A stretch of DNA of 37,313 bases from Terriglobia bacterium (GTDB lineage: Bacteria > Acidobacteriota > Terriglobia > UBA7540): contig JAIQGH010000064.1 of the NCBI GenBank assembly GCA_020072655.1, positions 1 through 37,313 on the forward strand. Direction: 5' to 3'. The stretch's first letter is position 1. Every line of letters starts with the position of its first letter. The translations under genes and the position numbers were made by a program. The notes under the pieces were generated by a model, which worked only from the letters and a program-made list of their open reading frames with translations, searched no databases and was not told where the DNA came from. Of this stretch, positions 24,220 through 33,126 are shown one piece after another.

Positions 24220-25557
24220 CTATTTTTGACTCTTTGCGGCCTCACGCACCGCGTTCATTAACTCGTCCCCACCCCCGGCCTGACGGATGTCCAGGAGATC
24301 ATTCTCGGTGGGGGAGAATTTGAGGCCGTATTGTCGGACCAGCCCGGCCACACGCGTGCTGGGCACGTAGTTCTTGAGCAGATCAAGGATGGCGTCTTTG
24401 CTGAAAGCCTTAGGATTGGGCTCTGGAGGCGGCGCGGGGGGTGGCGCTGGCGGTGTGTACTTGGCAACGAACGCCAGTTTCGCCTGCACCTGGGCGCGGT
24501 TGGTGACAAGAATTTCGAACTTGTTTTCGCCCTCGTGGAGCGGAATCGCCTCTGACCAGAATTCGGCGGCCTGGGGGTTTTGGGGCCGCAGGCTGGCGGG
24601 AGTCCCGTTGATGCTCACCACGGGAATGCCGGCGTTGTCCATGGCCACCCCGCGGATCTTGAGGGCGGGGTTCGTGACCTCGATCGTCTGCCCGGGCGTG
24701 GCGACCGAGGGCTCGACAAGCACGACCGTGGGCGGAGCCGCTTGCGTGACCTCGACGCGCGCCGTGGCCGTCTTTGTGCCCCCGGGTCCTTGCGCGGTGA
24801 GGGTGTACGTTGTGGCTTCCTGCGGGGTCACGCTCCGCGAACCCGCGGCCTCGACCGTGCCCACCTCGGGATCAATCCGCACGCTCGTGGCGTTTTGCGA
24901 CGTCCAGACCAGCGTCAGTGCATGGCCGCGCTCCACGCTCGATGGATTCGCGTTAAAGGTGACTTCGGGCGCGGGCGGCGGAGGTGGCATCACCTGCACC
25001 AGCACTCGGTCGAAATTCCTCAGCGCCTGTAGCATCGAGGCGGTTCCGGCCGCCCCGGCGCCTGCTAAGCCCATCGCCCCCGGACCGCTGTGAACGGACC
25101 CCCACTGTTCCTCGGGCGTATAGAAGATCATTCGCTTCTTGCTTTGTGTCTTGAAGCGCAGGTAGGCGTATTGCAGTTGGACTTCGGAAATCTCCGCCGA
25201 CGTCGCTTCAAAAGCTTCGGCGAGCTTGCCCTGAGGCTGGACGACAGTGTAGCGGATGCCGTCGCGCGCGATGTCGAACCAGCCGTAAGAAGTACTGAAG
25301 ACCGACCAGCCGGAGAAACTCGCGACCGGATACCGTAACGTAGGGTGTCCAGTATCTGCGTTCAGAAGCTGAGGCTTGGCGTATTCGCTGGTACCTTCGG
25401 AGACCGCACCCCGTTTCGACCTCTTGGCAAATTGCGCGGCAGCGGCCGGGGCAGCAATCAGGCCGATTCCCGTGGCCGCGATGAGAAATAACACTGCCCC
25501 TCGACAACGCTGCCGGCGAGATTTGAGACGATCCGCTGACGACCAACCCCGCATCAT
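24220..25557 (-). CDS. Secreted modular protein with two Ig-like domains, unknown function (paralog 1)
   Basis: This 445-residue exported protein starts at ATG 25557, chosen because GGAGG precedes it and a signal peptide (about 1-41) follows. It has an N-terminal beta-rich domain (TLRYPVASFSGWSVFSTSYG through QWGSVHSGPG), a Pro linker, and an Ig-like domain present only in this copy (VTFNANPSSVERGHALTLVW, with TTYTLTAQGPGG). A second Ig/Big-like domain (VVLVEPSVATPGQTIEV then LHEGENKFEILVTN), a Pro-rich spacer and a C-terminal helical domain (STRVAGLVRQYGLKFSPTEN) follow. The last domain also occurs in other acidobacterial signalling or envelope proteins. No enzymatic motif is seen. The upstream gene on the same strand is a paralog. 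Confidence 0.78.
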   Translation of the reverse strand: MMRGWSSADRLKSRRQRCRGAVLFLIAATGIGLIAAPAAAAQFAKRSKRGAVSEGTSEYAKPQLLNADTGHPTLRYPVASFSGWSVFSTSYGWFDIARDGIRYTVVQPQGKLAEAFEATSAEISEVQLQYAYLRFKTQSKKRMIFYTPEEQWGSVHSGPGAMGLAGAGAAGTASMLQALRNFDRVLVQVMPPPPPAPEVTFNANPSSVERGHALTLVWTSQNATSVRIDPEVGTVEAAGSRSVTPQEATTYTLTAQGPGGTKTATARVEVTQAAPPTVVLVEPSVATPGQTIEVTNPALKIRGVAMDNAGIPVVSINGTPASLRPQNPQAAEFWSEAIPLHEGENKFEILVTNRAQVQAKLAFVAKYTPPAPPPAPPPEPNPKAFSKDAILDLLKNYVPSTRVAGLVRQYGLKFSPTENDLLDIRQAGGGDELMNAVREAAKSQK

Positions 25558-25823
25558 GCTCGATTCCTCCTGGCTGTCAGGTTGAGGGCGTGATCGGTCG
25601 AACCACAGCACAAACCGCGGCGTCCGACCCGCTTGACGGCGTGATTATGCTCCCAGGTGGCTTGGATTGGCAATGTCTGAGGAAGTGAAAGCGCAGCCTG
25701 CGGAGATTTGCCTTAGAAGCCCTGATGTTCCTCCCCCACCGGCCGGAAAGATTCGGCCTCGAACCGCCGCGACGGCGCGAAAATGCGGGACAGCCGGGGG
25801 TGCTCGCTTCCGGAGGTCCGATT

Positions 25824-26981
25824 CTATTTTCGCCCTTTCGCCACATCGCGTATAGCGTCGATCAGGCCGTCGTCGCCGCCGGCTTTGCGGATATCCTGAA
25901 TATCGTCCTCCGTGGGCGAAAACTTGAGGCCATACTGTCTGACCAGTTCGGCGACGCGCGCGCTGGGGACGTAGCTCCCCAGCAGGTCAATAATCTCACT
26001 TTTAGCGAGCGCCTTGGGATTGGACGGGGGCGACGGTGCGGTGGGGGGCGCTGCTTGGGGGGGAGTGGGCGCGGCCGCGGGCGGTGCCGGCGCTGTATAA
26101 TGAGCAACAAAACGGAATCGGGCCTGCGCCTTGGCAGGGTTGGATGCCACGATTTCGATAATGTTCCCCCCGGGCGATAACGGGAGCGCGTCCGACCAGA
26201 ATTCCACCGCTTGGGCGTTACGAGGTTTCAGGTTTGCAGTCACGCCGTTAATCGTAACGACGGGCAGGCCGGTGGAATCGGTAGCAATACCGCGCACGGT
26301 CAGCGTTGCGGATTGGACGTGAACGATTTCGCCGGACTTCCCGGCCGAGGGCTCCATGAGGACAATCATGGGAGGCTCGGGCGGGGGCGGTGCTACGATG
26401 GGCTCCGGTTTTTTCTCGACCCGCGGGGGCGGTGACGGTGCGGGCGGCGGACGGACCAAGGCCAGAGCGCGCTGAAAGTTCTGGAGGGCTGCTACGATGC
26501 TCCCCGTTGAGGCCAAGTATTGCTTGCCGGCGCTGAGCATTCCGGGACCTGTGTGGACCGATCCCCAACGGTCAGGAGGCAGATAGACAACGTGGCGACC
26601 CTTCCCGGCCGCGTGGAATTCCAGCCAGGGCACCTGCCACTTCAGTTTGCTGACCGCCGCATGGGAGGTGGTAAAGCCGTGGTCCTGCTTGCTGGCAGGC
26701 TGCTGCACCTCATAGCGGACGGTGTCCCGGCTGATGTCCAGCCAACCATAGCTCACGCTCCAGATCGAGCCGTACCAGTGCATGACGGGATAGCGCAAGG
26801 TTGGGTCACTGCCCGCATTGAGGAGTTCAGGCCCTGACATCAGGCCCCGCTCTGCCTCAAGAACCTGTGATTTCTTGTCGGGAGCTGCGTCGAGGAAGAG
26901 CGTGCCGCTCAGGAGGGCCGCGAGGACAAGCAGTGACCGAACCCCTGCACCGCCCGCGGTCCGTCCCCAGCATGGCTTCAT
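25824..26981 (-). CDS. Secreted modular protein, one Ig-like domain, unknown function (paralog 2)
   Basis: This 385-residue paralog of the next gene on the strand lies 266 bp upstream of it. A signal peptide spans about residues 1-33. The N-terminal beta domain (TLRYPVMHWYGSIWSVSYGW, then RWGSVHTGPG) and C-terminal domain (SARVAELVRQYGLKFSPTED) align closely with paralog 1. Between them lies only one Ig-like domain (MIVLMEPSAGKSGEIVHVQ), flanked by two Pro/Ala-rich linkers. The extra Ig domain of paralog 1 is therefore an insertion or this copy lost it. The repeated GSVHxGPG and YGLKFSPTE motifs mark the conserved modules. Function is unknown. Confidence 0.78.
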   Translation of the reverse strand: MKPCWGRTAGGAGVRSLLVLAALLSGTLFLDAAPDKKSQVLEAERGLMSGPELLNAGSDPTLRYPVMHWYGSIWSVSYGWLDISRDTVRYEVQQPASKQDHGFTTSHAAVSKLKWQVPWLEFHAAGKGRHVVYLPPDRWGSVHTGPGMLSAGKQYLASTGSIVAALQNFQRALALVRPPPAPSPPPRVEKKPEPIVAPPPPEPPMIVLMEPSAGKSGEIVHVQSATLTVRGIATDSTGLPVVTINGVTANLKPRNAQAVEFWSDALPLSPGGNIIEIVASNPAKAQARFRFVAHYTAPAPPAAAPTPPQAAPPTAPSPPSNPKALAKSEIIDLLGSYVPSARVAELVRQYGLKFSPTEDDIQDIRKAGGDDGLIDAIRDVAKGRK

Positions 26982-27302
26982 CTCGGATTACCTCGCTGGT
27001 TTCACTGCGTGAGAAGTGCCGACCCCACGAGGGGAGTATTTCGCAAACCGTAGAGCCATGCAAGGTCTATCTTGTCACGCGGACTCTCTCGGCAATCGCA
27101 GGCGACCTCAGATGGTCTCATCCGGATGTGGGAAGATGCCGCTCCGATTATGCGCCCTTGAAATTGCCCTAAGCCGTCGGCAAGATTGGCGCTTGCGCTC
27201 AGAGCCAATTTTCTGAGATTTTAGTGTGACCCTTTGCTACCTCGCGAGGGCATGGTAAGCAAGGATTTATCGCCGTGAATTTTATGGCGCGCCAAACCGA
27301 GA
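26982..27302. other. Intergenic region between paralog 2 and dprA
   Basis: This is about 320 bp between divergent genes. Only low-complexity shadow frames are present. A small stem CTCAGA/TCTGAG at 27198-27217 is followed by ATTTTAG. No clear promoter for either gene was found. Confidence 0.5.
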
Positions 27303-28463
27303 ATGGCGCGGCGAGGGAAACTGCAGATGTCGGGTGAACCCATGCAGTATTGGCTGGGATTGACGCGGATCGAGGGTTTGGGTGTCCGGACCGCCCACGC
27401 GCTGGTGGAGCATTTTGGGTCTGCGCAGGCCGCTTACATGGCGTCGCTGACGGAACTCGAGGCCTGCGGAATCCCCGCGCATATCGCCCAAGCGGTTTTC
27501 GCCCAGACCGGGCTGAAAGAAGCCGAAAAGGAAATGGCGGCGGCGGCGAAAGCCCAGTGTCAATTGCTCGCTTACGACAGCCCGGATTACCCGCCGCTGT
27601 TGCGCCAGCTCCCAGACCCGCCTTTGGTGCTCTACGTCCGCGGAGACGTCCACGTGCTTTCCCAGCACGCGTTGGCGATTGTGGGGACGCGGCGCCCAAG
27701 CGCCTACGGCAGCCAGGTGGCGCATCGCCTCGCGCGCGACTTGGCGGAGCGGCAGTTGGTGATTGTGAGCGGCCTGGCGCGAGGGATCGATTCCTGCGCT
27801 CACCGCGGCGCCCTGGAGGGGAAGGGCAAGACGGTGGCCGTGCAAGGCCGGGGGATGGATGCGATCTATCCTTCCGAGAACCGTAAGCTGGCGGAGAAGA
27901 TTGTGGAGAACGGCGCGATTATTTCGGAGTTTCCGCTGGGCACGGGACCGACGCCGGAGAATTTCCCCATCCGCAACCGGATCATCAGCGGGCTCTCACT
28001 CGGCGTAGTGGTGGTGGAGGGTGCCGAATACAGCGGCTCGCTCATCACGGCGCGGCTGGCGCTTGAGCAGAATCGTGAAGTCTTTGGCGTGCCCGGCAAC
28101 ATCACCGCCGCTCAGAGCTTCGGCCCGAACCAACTTATCAAGCAGGGAGCGAAACTCGTGGACCAGTGGGTGGACGTCATCGAAGAATTTCCCGCCGAAG
28201 TCCGCAAGCAACTCCTTCCGCCCGTAGAGGCATCGGAAGGGAAATCGGAGGCGCCCGAGACGGGAACACTCTTCGAGCAATCGCTCAGCCCCGAGCAGAA
28301 GGCCGTCTTCAATGTGTTGCGCGCCGATGAGGCGACTTTTGTTGATTCTATCTTCGGCTCGGTAGCGCTGCCGCCACCACAGATTCTCCAGGCGTTGCTC
28401 GAGCTGGAGATGACGGGGCTGATTCGGCAGTTGCCGGGAAAGAACTTTATCCGTAAACTGTGA
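27303..28463 (+). CDS. dprA: DNA-processing protein DprA
   Basis: This 386-residue cytoplasmic DprA/Smf binds incoming single-stranded DNA and loads RecA during natural transformation. A helical N-terminal domain (WLGLTRIEGLGVRTAHALVE) is followed by the Rossmann-like core (LAIVGTRRPSAYGSQVA, SGLARGIDSCAHRGAL, ISEFPLGTGPTPENFPIRNR, VVEGAEYSGSLITARLALEQ, FGVPGNITAAQSFGPNQLI) and a C-terminal winged-helix region (LLELEMTGLIRQLPGKNF). The usual LGxGLDxxYP loop reads QGRGMDAIYP. Start ATG 27303 gives 8 extra residues; ATG 27327 is equally likely. It is the first gene of the dprA-topA-trmFO-xerC block, an order shared with Firmicutes. Confidence 0.94.
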   Translation: MARRGKLQMSGEPMQYWLGLTRIEGLGVRTAHALVEHFGSAQAAYMASLTELEACGIPAHIAQAVFAQTGLKEAEKEMAAAAKAQCQLLAYDSPDYPPLLRQLPDPPLVLYVRGDVHVLSQHALAIVGTRRPSAYGSQVAHRLARDLAERQLVIVSGLARGIDSCAHRGALEGKGKTVAVQGRGMDAIYPSENRKLAEKIVENGAIISEFPLGTGPTPENFPIRNRIISGLSLGVVVVEGAEYSGSLITARLALEQNREVFGVPGNITAAQSFGPNQLIKQGAKLVDQWVDVIEEFPAEVRKQLLPPVEASEGKSEAPETGTLFEQSLSPEQKAVFNVLRADEATFVDSIFGSVALPPPQILQALLELEMTGLIRQLPGKNFIRKL

Positions 28464-28469
28464 CAAGGG

Positions 28470-28583
28470 CAGTCGTCAGTTGTCAGCTCTCAGTGATCAG
28501 TTGCCCCCAGGTGGCAAAGCTGGGGGGGCAGACTTATTCTTCCAGACGAGGCCTTGATTCCGCTTACTGACAACTGACGACTG
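28470..28583. repeat. Intergenic inverted-repeat element, family copy 1
   Basis: A perfect 17-bp inverted repeat (CAGTCGTCAGTTGTCAG at 28470-28486, complement at 28567-28583) flanks 80 bp that hold an inner stem, CCCCCAG with CTGGGGG. Diverged flanking units (CAGTGATCAG, CTGATTACTG) extend the symmetry. It fills the dprA-topA gap. Related CAGTTGTCAG/CGACAGTCGAGAG-like sequences fill the gaps at 31021, 33085 and 33993. Confidence 0.7.
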
Positions 28584-28602
28584 AAAACTGATTACTGGTC
28601 TT

Positions 28603-31020
28603 ATGCCCAAATCGCTCGTCATCGTCGAATCGCCCACCAAGGCGAAGACCATCAACCGGTACCTGGGGCCGGACTATACCGTCAAAGCCTCGATGGGCCA
28701 TGTGATGGATCTGCCCAAGAAAGAACTGGGCGTCGACCTCGAGAAGGGTTTTGAGCCCACTTACCTCGTCATCCCCGGAAAGAGACACGTCATCCAGGAG
28801 TTGAAGGCGGCCGCGACCAAGGCGGACGCAGTCTATCTTGCCGCCGACCCCGACCGCGAAGGCGAGGCTATCTGTTCGCACCTCCAGAGCCTGCTCAACG
28901 GCAAGAAACGCCGGTTCCACCGCGTCCTTTTCAATGAGATTACGCGCGAGGCCGTGCGCGAGGCCTTCGAGCATCCCGGCGAGATCGACTCGCACCTGGT
29001 GGATGCTCAGCAGGCGCGGCGCATCCTGGACCGCCTGGTGGGTTATCAGATCAGCCCCTTGCTCTGGGACAAAGTGAAGCGAGGAATCTCCGCCGGACGG
29101 GTGCAGACCGTCGCGCTGCGTCTGATCGTCGAGCGCGAGCGCGAGATCCAGGCTTTCCAGAAAAAAGAGTATTGGACGATCGAGGCGCACCTCGAAGGCA
29201 AGAACCCGCCGCCCTTCGACGCGCGCCTCATAAAGTTACAGGGGAAGGATCTCGAAATCCCCAACCAGGTGAGCGCCGACCATCACACCACCGCGATCAG
29301 GGCATCGAAATTCGTCGTCCAGTCGGTGACCACGAAGGAGAAGCGCAAATATCCCGTCCCCCCGTTTATCACCAGCAAGCTCCAGCAGGAGGCCGTGCGC
29401 AAGCTGCACTTCTCGGCCAAGAAGACGATGCTGCTCGCGCAGCGGCTTTATGAAGGCGTCGAGCTCGGGGAGGAAGGCTCGGTCGGGCTCATCACTTACA
29501 TGCGCACCGACTCGGTCCGGGTGGCGGAAGGCGCACTGAGCGCGGTGCGCGCGTACGTTCAGAAGACCTTCGGCCCTCCGTATTTGCCTTCCGAAGCCAT
29601 CCACTACCGGAGTAAGAAAGACGCGCAGGACGCCCACGAGGCCATCCGGCCGACGGCCGTGGAGCGGACTCCGGAATCTGTTCGCGCCTTGCTCGGGCCG
29701 GACGAATTCAAGCTCTACAAACTCATCTGGCAGCGCTTTGTGGCTTCCCAGATGACCCCGGCGGTCTTCGATCAGACGACCATCGACATCACGGCGGGCG
29801 ATTACCTCTTCCGGGCCACCGGATCGGTGGAGAAGTTCAACGGCTTCCGCGCCGTCTATGAAGAAGGCAAGGACGAAAAAGGGGAGATGGAAGACGAGGA
29901 AGAGCTCAAGCACCGCCTGCCTGCGGTCCAGCAGGGCGAGCCGCTGCGCCTGCGCCGGCTGCATCCTGAGCAGCACTTCACCGAGCCGCCGCCGCGCTTC
30001 AATGAGGCCACGCTGGTGAAGGCGCTGGAAGAGAAGGGCATCGGCCGGCCCTCGACCTACGCGCAAATCCTCGCCGTCATTCAGAATCGCGAATACGTCA
30101 GCAAGCAACAGGGACGCTTCTTTCCCACCGAACTGGGCATGGTGGTGAGCGATCTGCTGGTCAAGAATTTCAGCGACATCTTCGATGTCGCCTACACGGC
30201 GCGCATGGAAGAGGAACTCGACGAGGTCGAAGAGGGCAAGCTCACCTGGACCCAGGCGCTCGACGAGTTCTATAAGAAGTTCAAGCGAGACCTGCGCCTC
30301 GCCGAACGCGAGATGGAAGACATCAAGGGCGAAGGTATCCCCACCGAAGAGAAATGCGAGAAATGTGGCCGGCCGATGGTCGTGCGGCTGGGGCGCAATG
30401 GCGCGTTCCTCGCCTGTACGGGTTATCCGGATTGCGAGGGCACAAGCGATCTGACGCCGGAGCTCGCGGCGAAATTCGGCAGCGGCGGCCCGCCCGCCCC
30501 CGAAGTCCCGGAGCAGACGTGCGAGAAATGCGGGAAGCCGATGGCCGTCAAGCGCGGGCGGTTCGGATTCTTCCTCGCCTGTACAGGTTACCCCGAGTGC
30601 CGCAACACCAAGAAGATTGTGATGAAAGAAGGCACGGCAACCGCTGTCCAGGATAAGGTGCTCGACGAGAAGTGTCCTGAATGCGGCAACAACTTGGTGG
30701 TCAAGCACGGCCGCTATGGCGAGTTCACGGCGTGCAGCAACTACCCCAACTGCAAATACATCAAGCGAGAGACCATCGGAATACCCTGCCCCGAGAAAGG
30801 CTGCACGGGAGAGTTAGTGGTGCGCCGCACGCGCCGTCGAAAGACCTTTTACGGGTGCAGCCGCTACCCCGAATGCAAGTTTACCGCATGGGATAAGCCC
30901 GTTGCCGAGCCCTGTCCCGATTGCGGCTCGCCCATCCTGCTCGAGAAGCAGACCAAGAAGTCAGGCCCCGTGCGCTACTGCCCCAACGAAGCCTGCAAGT
31001 ACGAACACGCCGCGGCGTGA
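28603..31020 (+). CDS. topA: DNA topoisomerase I
   Basis: This 805-residue type IA topoisomerase relaxes negative supercoils. The Toprim domain has LVIVESPTKAKTI and the metal motif ADPDREGEAI. The active-site Tyr is in GLITYMRTDSVRV. DAHEAIRPT and EKGIGRPSTYAQIL are also standard. The C terminus carries five Cys-rich zinc-binding modules: EKCEKCGRPM with ACTGYPDCEG, CEKCGKPM with ACTGYPECRN, CPECGNN with ACSNYPNCKY, CPEKGCTG with GCSRYPECKF, and CPDCGSP with YCPNEACKY. This is a longer tail than the three in E. coli. The start is directly after a repeat element, so translation signals there are unclear. ATG 28603 gives the usual MPKSLVIVES start. Confidence 0.95.
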   Translation: MPKSLVIVESPTKAKTINRYLGPDYTVKASMGHVMDLPKKELGVDLEKGFEPTYLVIPGKRHVIQELKAAATKADAVYLAADPDREGEAICSHLQSLLNGKKRRFHRVLFNEITREAVREAFEHPGEIDSHLVDAQQARRILDRLVGYQISPLLWDKVKRGISAGRVQTVALRLIVEREREIQAFQKKEYWTIEAHLEGKNPPPFDARLIKLQGKDLEIPNQVSADHHTTAIRASKFVVQSVTTKEKRKYPVPPFITSKLQQEAVRKLHFSAKKTMLLAQRLYEGVELGEEGSVGLITYMRTDSVRVAEGALSAVRAYVQKTFGPPYLPSEAIHYRSKKDAQDAHEAIRPTAVERTPESVRALLGPDEFKLYKLIWQRFVASQMTPAVFDQTTIDITAGDYLFRATGSVEKFNGFRAVYEEGKDEKGEMEDEEELKHRLPAVQQGEPLRLRRLHPEQHFTEPPPRFNEATLVKALEEKGIGRPSTYAQILAVIQNREYVSKQQGRFFPTELGMVVSDLLVKNFSDIFDVAYTARMEEELDEVEEGKLTWTQALDEFYKKFKRDLRLAEREMEDIKGEGIPTEEKCEKCGRPMVVRLGRNGAFLACTGYPDCEGTSDLTPELAAKFGSGGPPAPEVPEQTCEKCGKPMAVKRGRFGFFLACTGYPECRNTKKIVMKEGTATAVQDKVLDEKCPECGNNLVVKHGRYGEFTACSNYPNCKYIKRETIGIPCPEKGCTGELVVRRTRRRKTFYGCSRYPECKFTAWDKPVAEPCPDCGSPILLEKQTKKSGPVRYCPNEACKYEHAAA

Positions 31021-31125
31021 AGGCAGTCAATAGTCGAGAGTTCAGAGTCGAGAGCCGGAGCCAAGGAAGGACTGCGCAGGCAGCCGGCTTTAACTGTCGA
31101 CTGTCAACCGTCGACTGTGAACTGG
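31021..31125. repeat. Intergenic repeat element, family copy 2
   Basis: Direct and inverted copies of AGTCGAGAG and GTCGACTGT fill the whole gap between the topA stop and the Uma2 stop. AGTTCAGAGTCGA near 31038 pairs with TCGACTGTGAACT near 31108 with one mismatch. It could form a hairpin separating two convergent genes and act as a bidirectional terminator. Confidence 0.55.
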
Positions 31126-31130
31126 CCTTC

Positions 31131-31679
31131 TCACCTTTCCCAGAGGCTGGAAACATGCAGGCTAAGGCCGGGAAACAGTGGCGAAGTTAGCTCGTCGCCG
31201 ACGCCCAGGCTGGCGGCGAGATCGTAGTTGCCGAGATGCAACTGGAATACTTCAACGGTCTGCACCCAGGGATCGATCCGCCAGAATTCGGGCACACCGT
31301 GGAGCGCGTATTGTTTGGGTTTGATCTCGCGATCCAGTCGGGAAGACGATTCCGACAGGACTTCCACGACAAGGTCGGGCGGCCCGGACAGATTCTTCTC
31401 GCCAATAATGTGCAGCCGGGCTTGGGAGACAAAGAGGATGTCGGGCTCGAGAACCGTGATGTCCGAGAAAACGATATCCAAAGGCGCGGTGAATACCTCG
31501 CCCAGGCCGTGCGTTCGGACATGCTGCCAGAGTTGCGCTGACAAGTTCATGATAATCCGCTGGTGCAGGGGAATGGGTGAAGGGGTCACGAAGAGTTCTC
31601 CATCCACGATCTCGTACCGGTTTCCATCGTCGGGGAAGTGCTGCAAGTCCTCGTAGGTGAACTTGGTGGTGATGCGCAT
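31131..31679 (-). CDS. Uma2 family endonuclease-like protein (DUF820)
   Basis: This 182-residue single-domain PD-(D/E)XK nuclease-fold protein is of a family abundant in Cyanobacteria, Acidobacteriota and Planctomycetes, with poorly known function. The N terminus reads TYEDLQHFPDDGNRYEIVDG. The catalytic acids and Lys are visible in EPDILFV, PPDLVVEVLSES and DREIKPKQYALHGVPEFW. It interrupts the dprA-topA-trmFO-xerC order on the opposite strand. A minus-strand TGTTATAAT ends 6 nt before the ATG, so the mRNA probably begins at or next to the start codon (leaderless). No partner antitoxin or methylase is nearby. Confidence 0.87.
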   Translation of the reverse strand: MRITTKFTYEDLQHFPDDGNRYEIVDGELFVTPSPIPLHQRIIMNLSAQLWQHVRTHGLGEVFTAPLDIVFSDITVLEPDILFVSQARLHIIGEKNLSGPPDLVVEVLSESSSRLDREIKPKQYALHGVPEFWRIDPWVQTVEVFQLHLGNYDLAASLGVGDELTSPLFPGLSLHVSSLWER

Positions 31680-31685
31680 GGGGAG

Positions 31686-31718
31686 ATTATAACACCGCCT
31701 CTGTCACGCTGTTATAAT
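31686..31718. promoter_or_regulatory. Symmetric divergent extended -10 promoters (Uma2 and trmFO)
   Basis: TGTTATAAT occurs on the minus strand (31694 to 31686) and the plus strand (31710 to 31718), forming a 9-bp perfect inverted repeat 15 bp apart. Both fit the extended -10 form TGnTATAAT. Neither has a good -35. The minus copy lies 6 nt before the Uma2 ATG and the plus copy 14 nt before GTG 31733, so both transcripts would have little or no leader. Confidence 0.6.
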
Positions 31719-31732
31719 GGCCGCCAGAGAGA

Positions 31733-33106
31733 GTGGACGTGAGACCAGCCATCATCGCGGGCGGAGGCTTGGCGGGCAGCGAAGCGGCCTGGCAACTGGC
31801 GGAGCGCGGAATTGCCGTCACGCTCTACGAGATGCGTCCCACAAAGTCGACTCCCGCCCACAAGACCGACAAACTCGCCGAGCTCGTCTGCAGTAATTCT
31901 CTGAAATCCAATGCGCCGCAATCCGCCTCAGGCCTCCTCAAGGAAGAGCTGCGCCGCGCCGGCTCGCTACTGCTGCGCTGCGCTGACGCTTCTGCGGTTC
32001 CCGGCGGCGCGGCGCTGGCAGTGGATCGAGAGCGCTTCGCGGATGCGGTCACGCGAGCGGTTGGCGGACATCCGCTCATCACGCTTCGTCGCGGGGAGTT
32101 GCGCGAAATTCCGGCCGAGGACCTGACACTTATCGCCACGGGCCCGCTGACTTCCGACGCCTTGGCGGCGCAGCTCCAGTCGCTAACCGGCGCCGCGAGC
32201 CTCGCCTTCTACGATTCCATCAGCCCCATCGTGGATGCCGAAACACTCAACATGGCCCGCATCTTCCGCGCGTCGCGCTACGGGAAGGGTGGAGAGGACT
32301 ACCTCAACTGCCCGTTAACGGAAGAAGAGTATCGCGCTTTCTACGAGGCGCTGGTGTGCGCGGCGAGCGTGCCGCCGCATCCCTTCGAAGACGCGAGCTA
32401 CTTCGAAGCCTGCCTGCCGATTGAAGAACTGGCACGACGCGGTTACGACACGCTCCGTTTCGGCCCGATGAAGCCCGTGGGGCTGACCGATCCTCGGACG
32501 GGCCGGCGACCGTATGCCGTCGTCCAACTACGTCCCGAGGATCTGCGCTATTCCAGCTACAACCTAGTCGGGTTTCAAAACCACCTGAAATTCCCGGAGC
32601 AGCAGCGCATCTTGCGGATGATTCCCGGCCTCGAACGCGCCGAATTTCTGCGCTATGGGCAGATCCATCGCAACACTTACCTCAACGCGCCGGCGCTCCT
32701 CCAACCCGATCTGAGCCTGCGCGCGGCGCCAAAGGTTTTCATTGCTGGACAACTTTCGGGCGTGGAAGGTTACGTCGAGTGCGTCGCCACGGGCCTATTG
32801 GCTGCATTCGCCATGGCGTCGCGCGTGCGGGGCGAAGATTTCGCACCTCCGCCGCGCACCACCGCGCTTGGTTCGCTGGTCCACTACGTCACCCACGCTG
32901 ATCCGCGCCAGTATCAGCCGGCGAACATCACCTTTGACCTGCTGCCGCCCGTCGATGACCTTCCACTCGCGGTGGCCCGCGACCGGCAAGCTCGGCGGGC
33001 CCGGCAATGCGAGCGCGCGCTTGCTGACCTGGCTGCTTGGCTTGAGACCCTGTCCTTCCATTCGCCTGGGGAGCGAACGGATGAGGTTCTGACAACCGAT
33101 AGCTGA
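31733..33106 (+). CDS. trmFO: tRNA (uracil-54-C5)-methyltransferase TrmFO, folate/FAD-dependent
   Basis: This 457-residue enzyme forms ribothymidine at U54 of tRNAs using methylene-tetrahydrofolate and FADH2. The FAD dinucleotide motif is at the N terminus, IIAGGGLAGSEAAWQLAERG. TrmFO signatures follow: YEMRPTKSTPAHKTDKLAEL, CSNSLKSN, FYDSISPIVDAETLNM, LRFGPMKPVGLTDPRTGRRP, QLRPEDLRYSSYNLVGFQ and FIAGQLSGVEGYVECVATG. Starts at GTG 31733 or GTG 31739 differ by two residues. The last residues (after SFHSPGERTDEV) run into a copy of the intergenic repeat, so the C-terminal tail may come from that element. Confidence 0.94.
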   Translation: MDVRPAIIAGGGLAGSEAAWQLAERGIAVTLYEMRPTKSTPAHKTDKLAELVCSNSLKSNAPQSASGLLKEELRRAGSLLLRCADASAVPGGAALAVDRERFADAVTRAVGGHPLITLRRGELREIPAEDLTLIATGPLTSDALAAQLQSLTGAASLAFYDSISPIVDAETLNMARIFRASRYGKGGEDYLNCPLTEEEYRAFYEALVCAASVPPHPFEDASYFEACLPIEELARRGYDTLRFGPMKPVGLTDPRTGRRPYAVVQLRPEDLRYSSYNLVGFQNHLKFPEQQRILRMIPGLERAEFLRYGQIHRNTYLNAPALLQPDLSLRAAPKVFIAGQLSGVEGYVECVATGLLAAFAMASRVRGEDFAPPPRTTALGSLVHYVTHADPRQYQPANITFDLLPPVDDLPLAVARDRQARRARQCERALADLAAWLETLSFHSPGERTDEVLTTDS

Positions 33107-33118
33107 GAACTGACAACT
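33085..33118. repeat. Repeat family copy 3, overlapping the trmFO 3' end
   Basis: GTTCTGACAAC then GAACTGACAACTG resemble the arms of the element at 28470. It begins inside the last codons of trmFO and ends just before xerC. Confidence 0.4.
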
Positions 33119-33126
33119 GTATTTTT

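Noticed and set aside
28464-28602. tRNA or structured RNA gene in the dprA-topA gap
   Set aside because: The symmetry is explained by the inverted repeat; no cloverleaf or T-loop sequence is present.
29236-30708. 490-aa minus-strand frame
   Set aside because: Shadow of topA. Long antisense frames are common in GC-rich genes.
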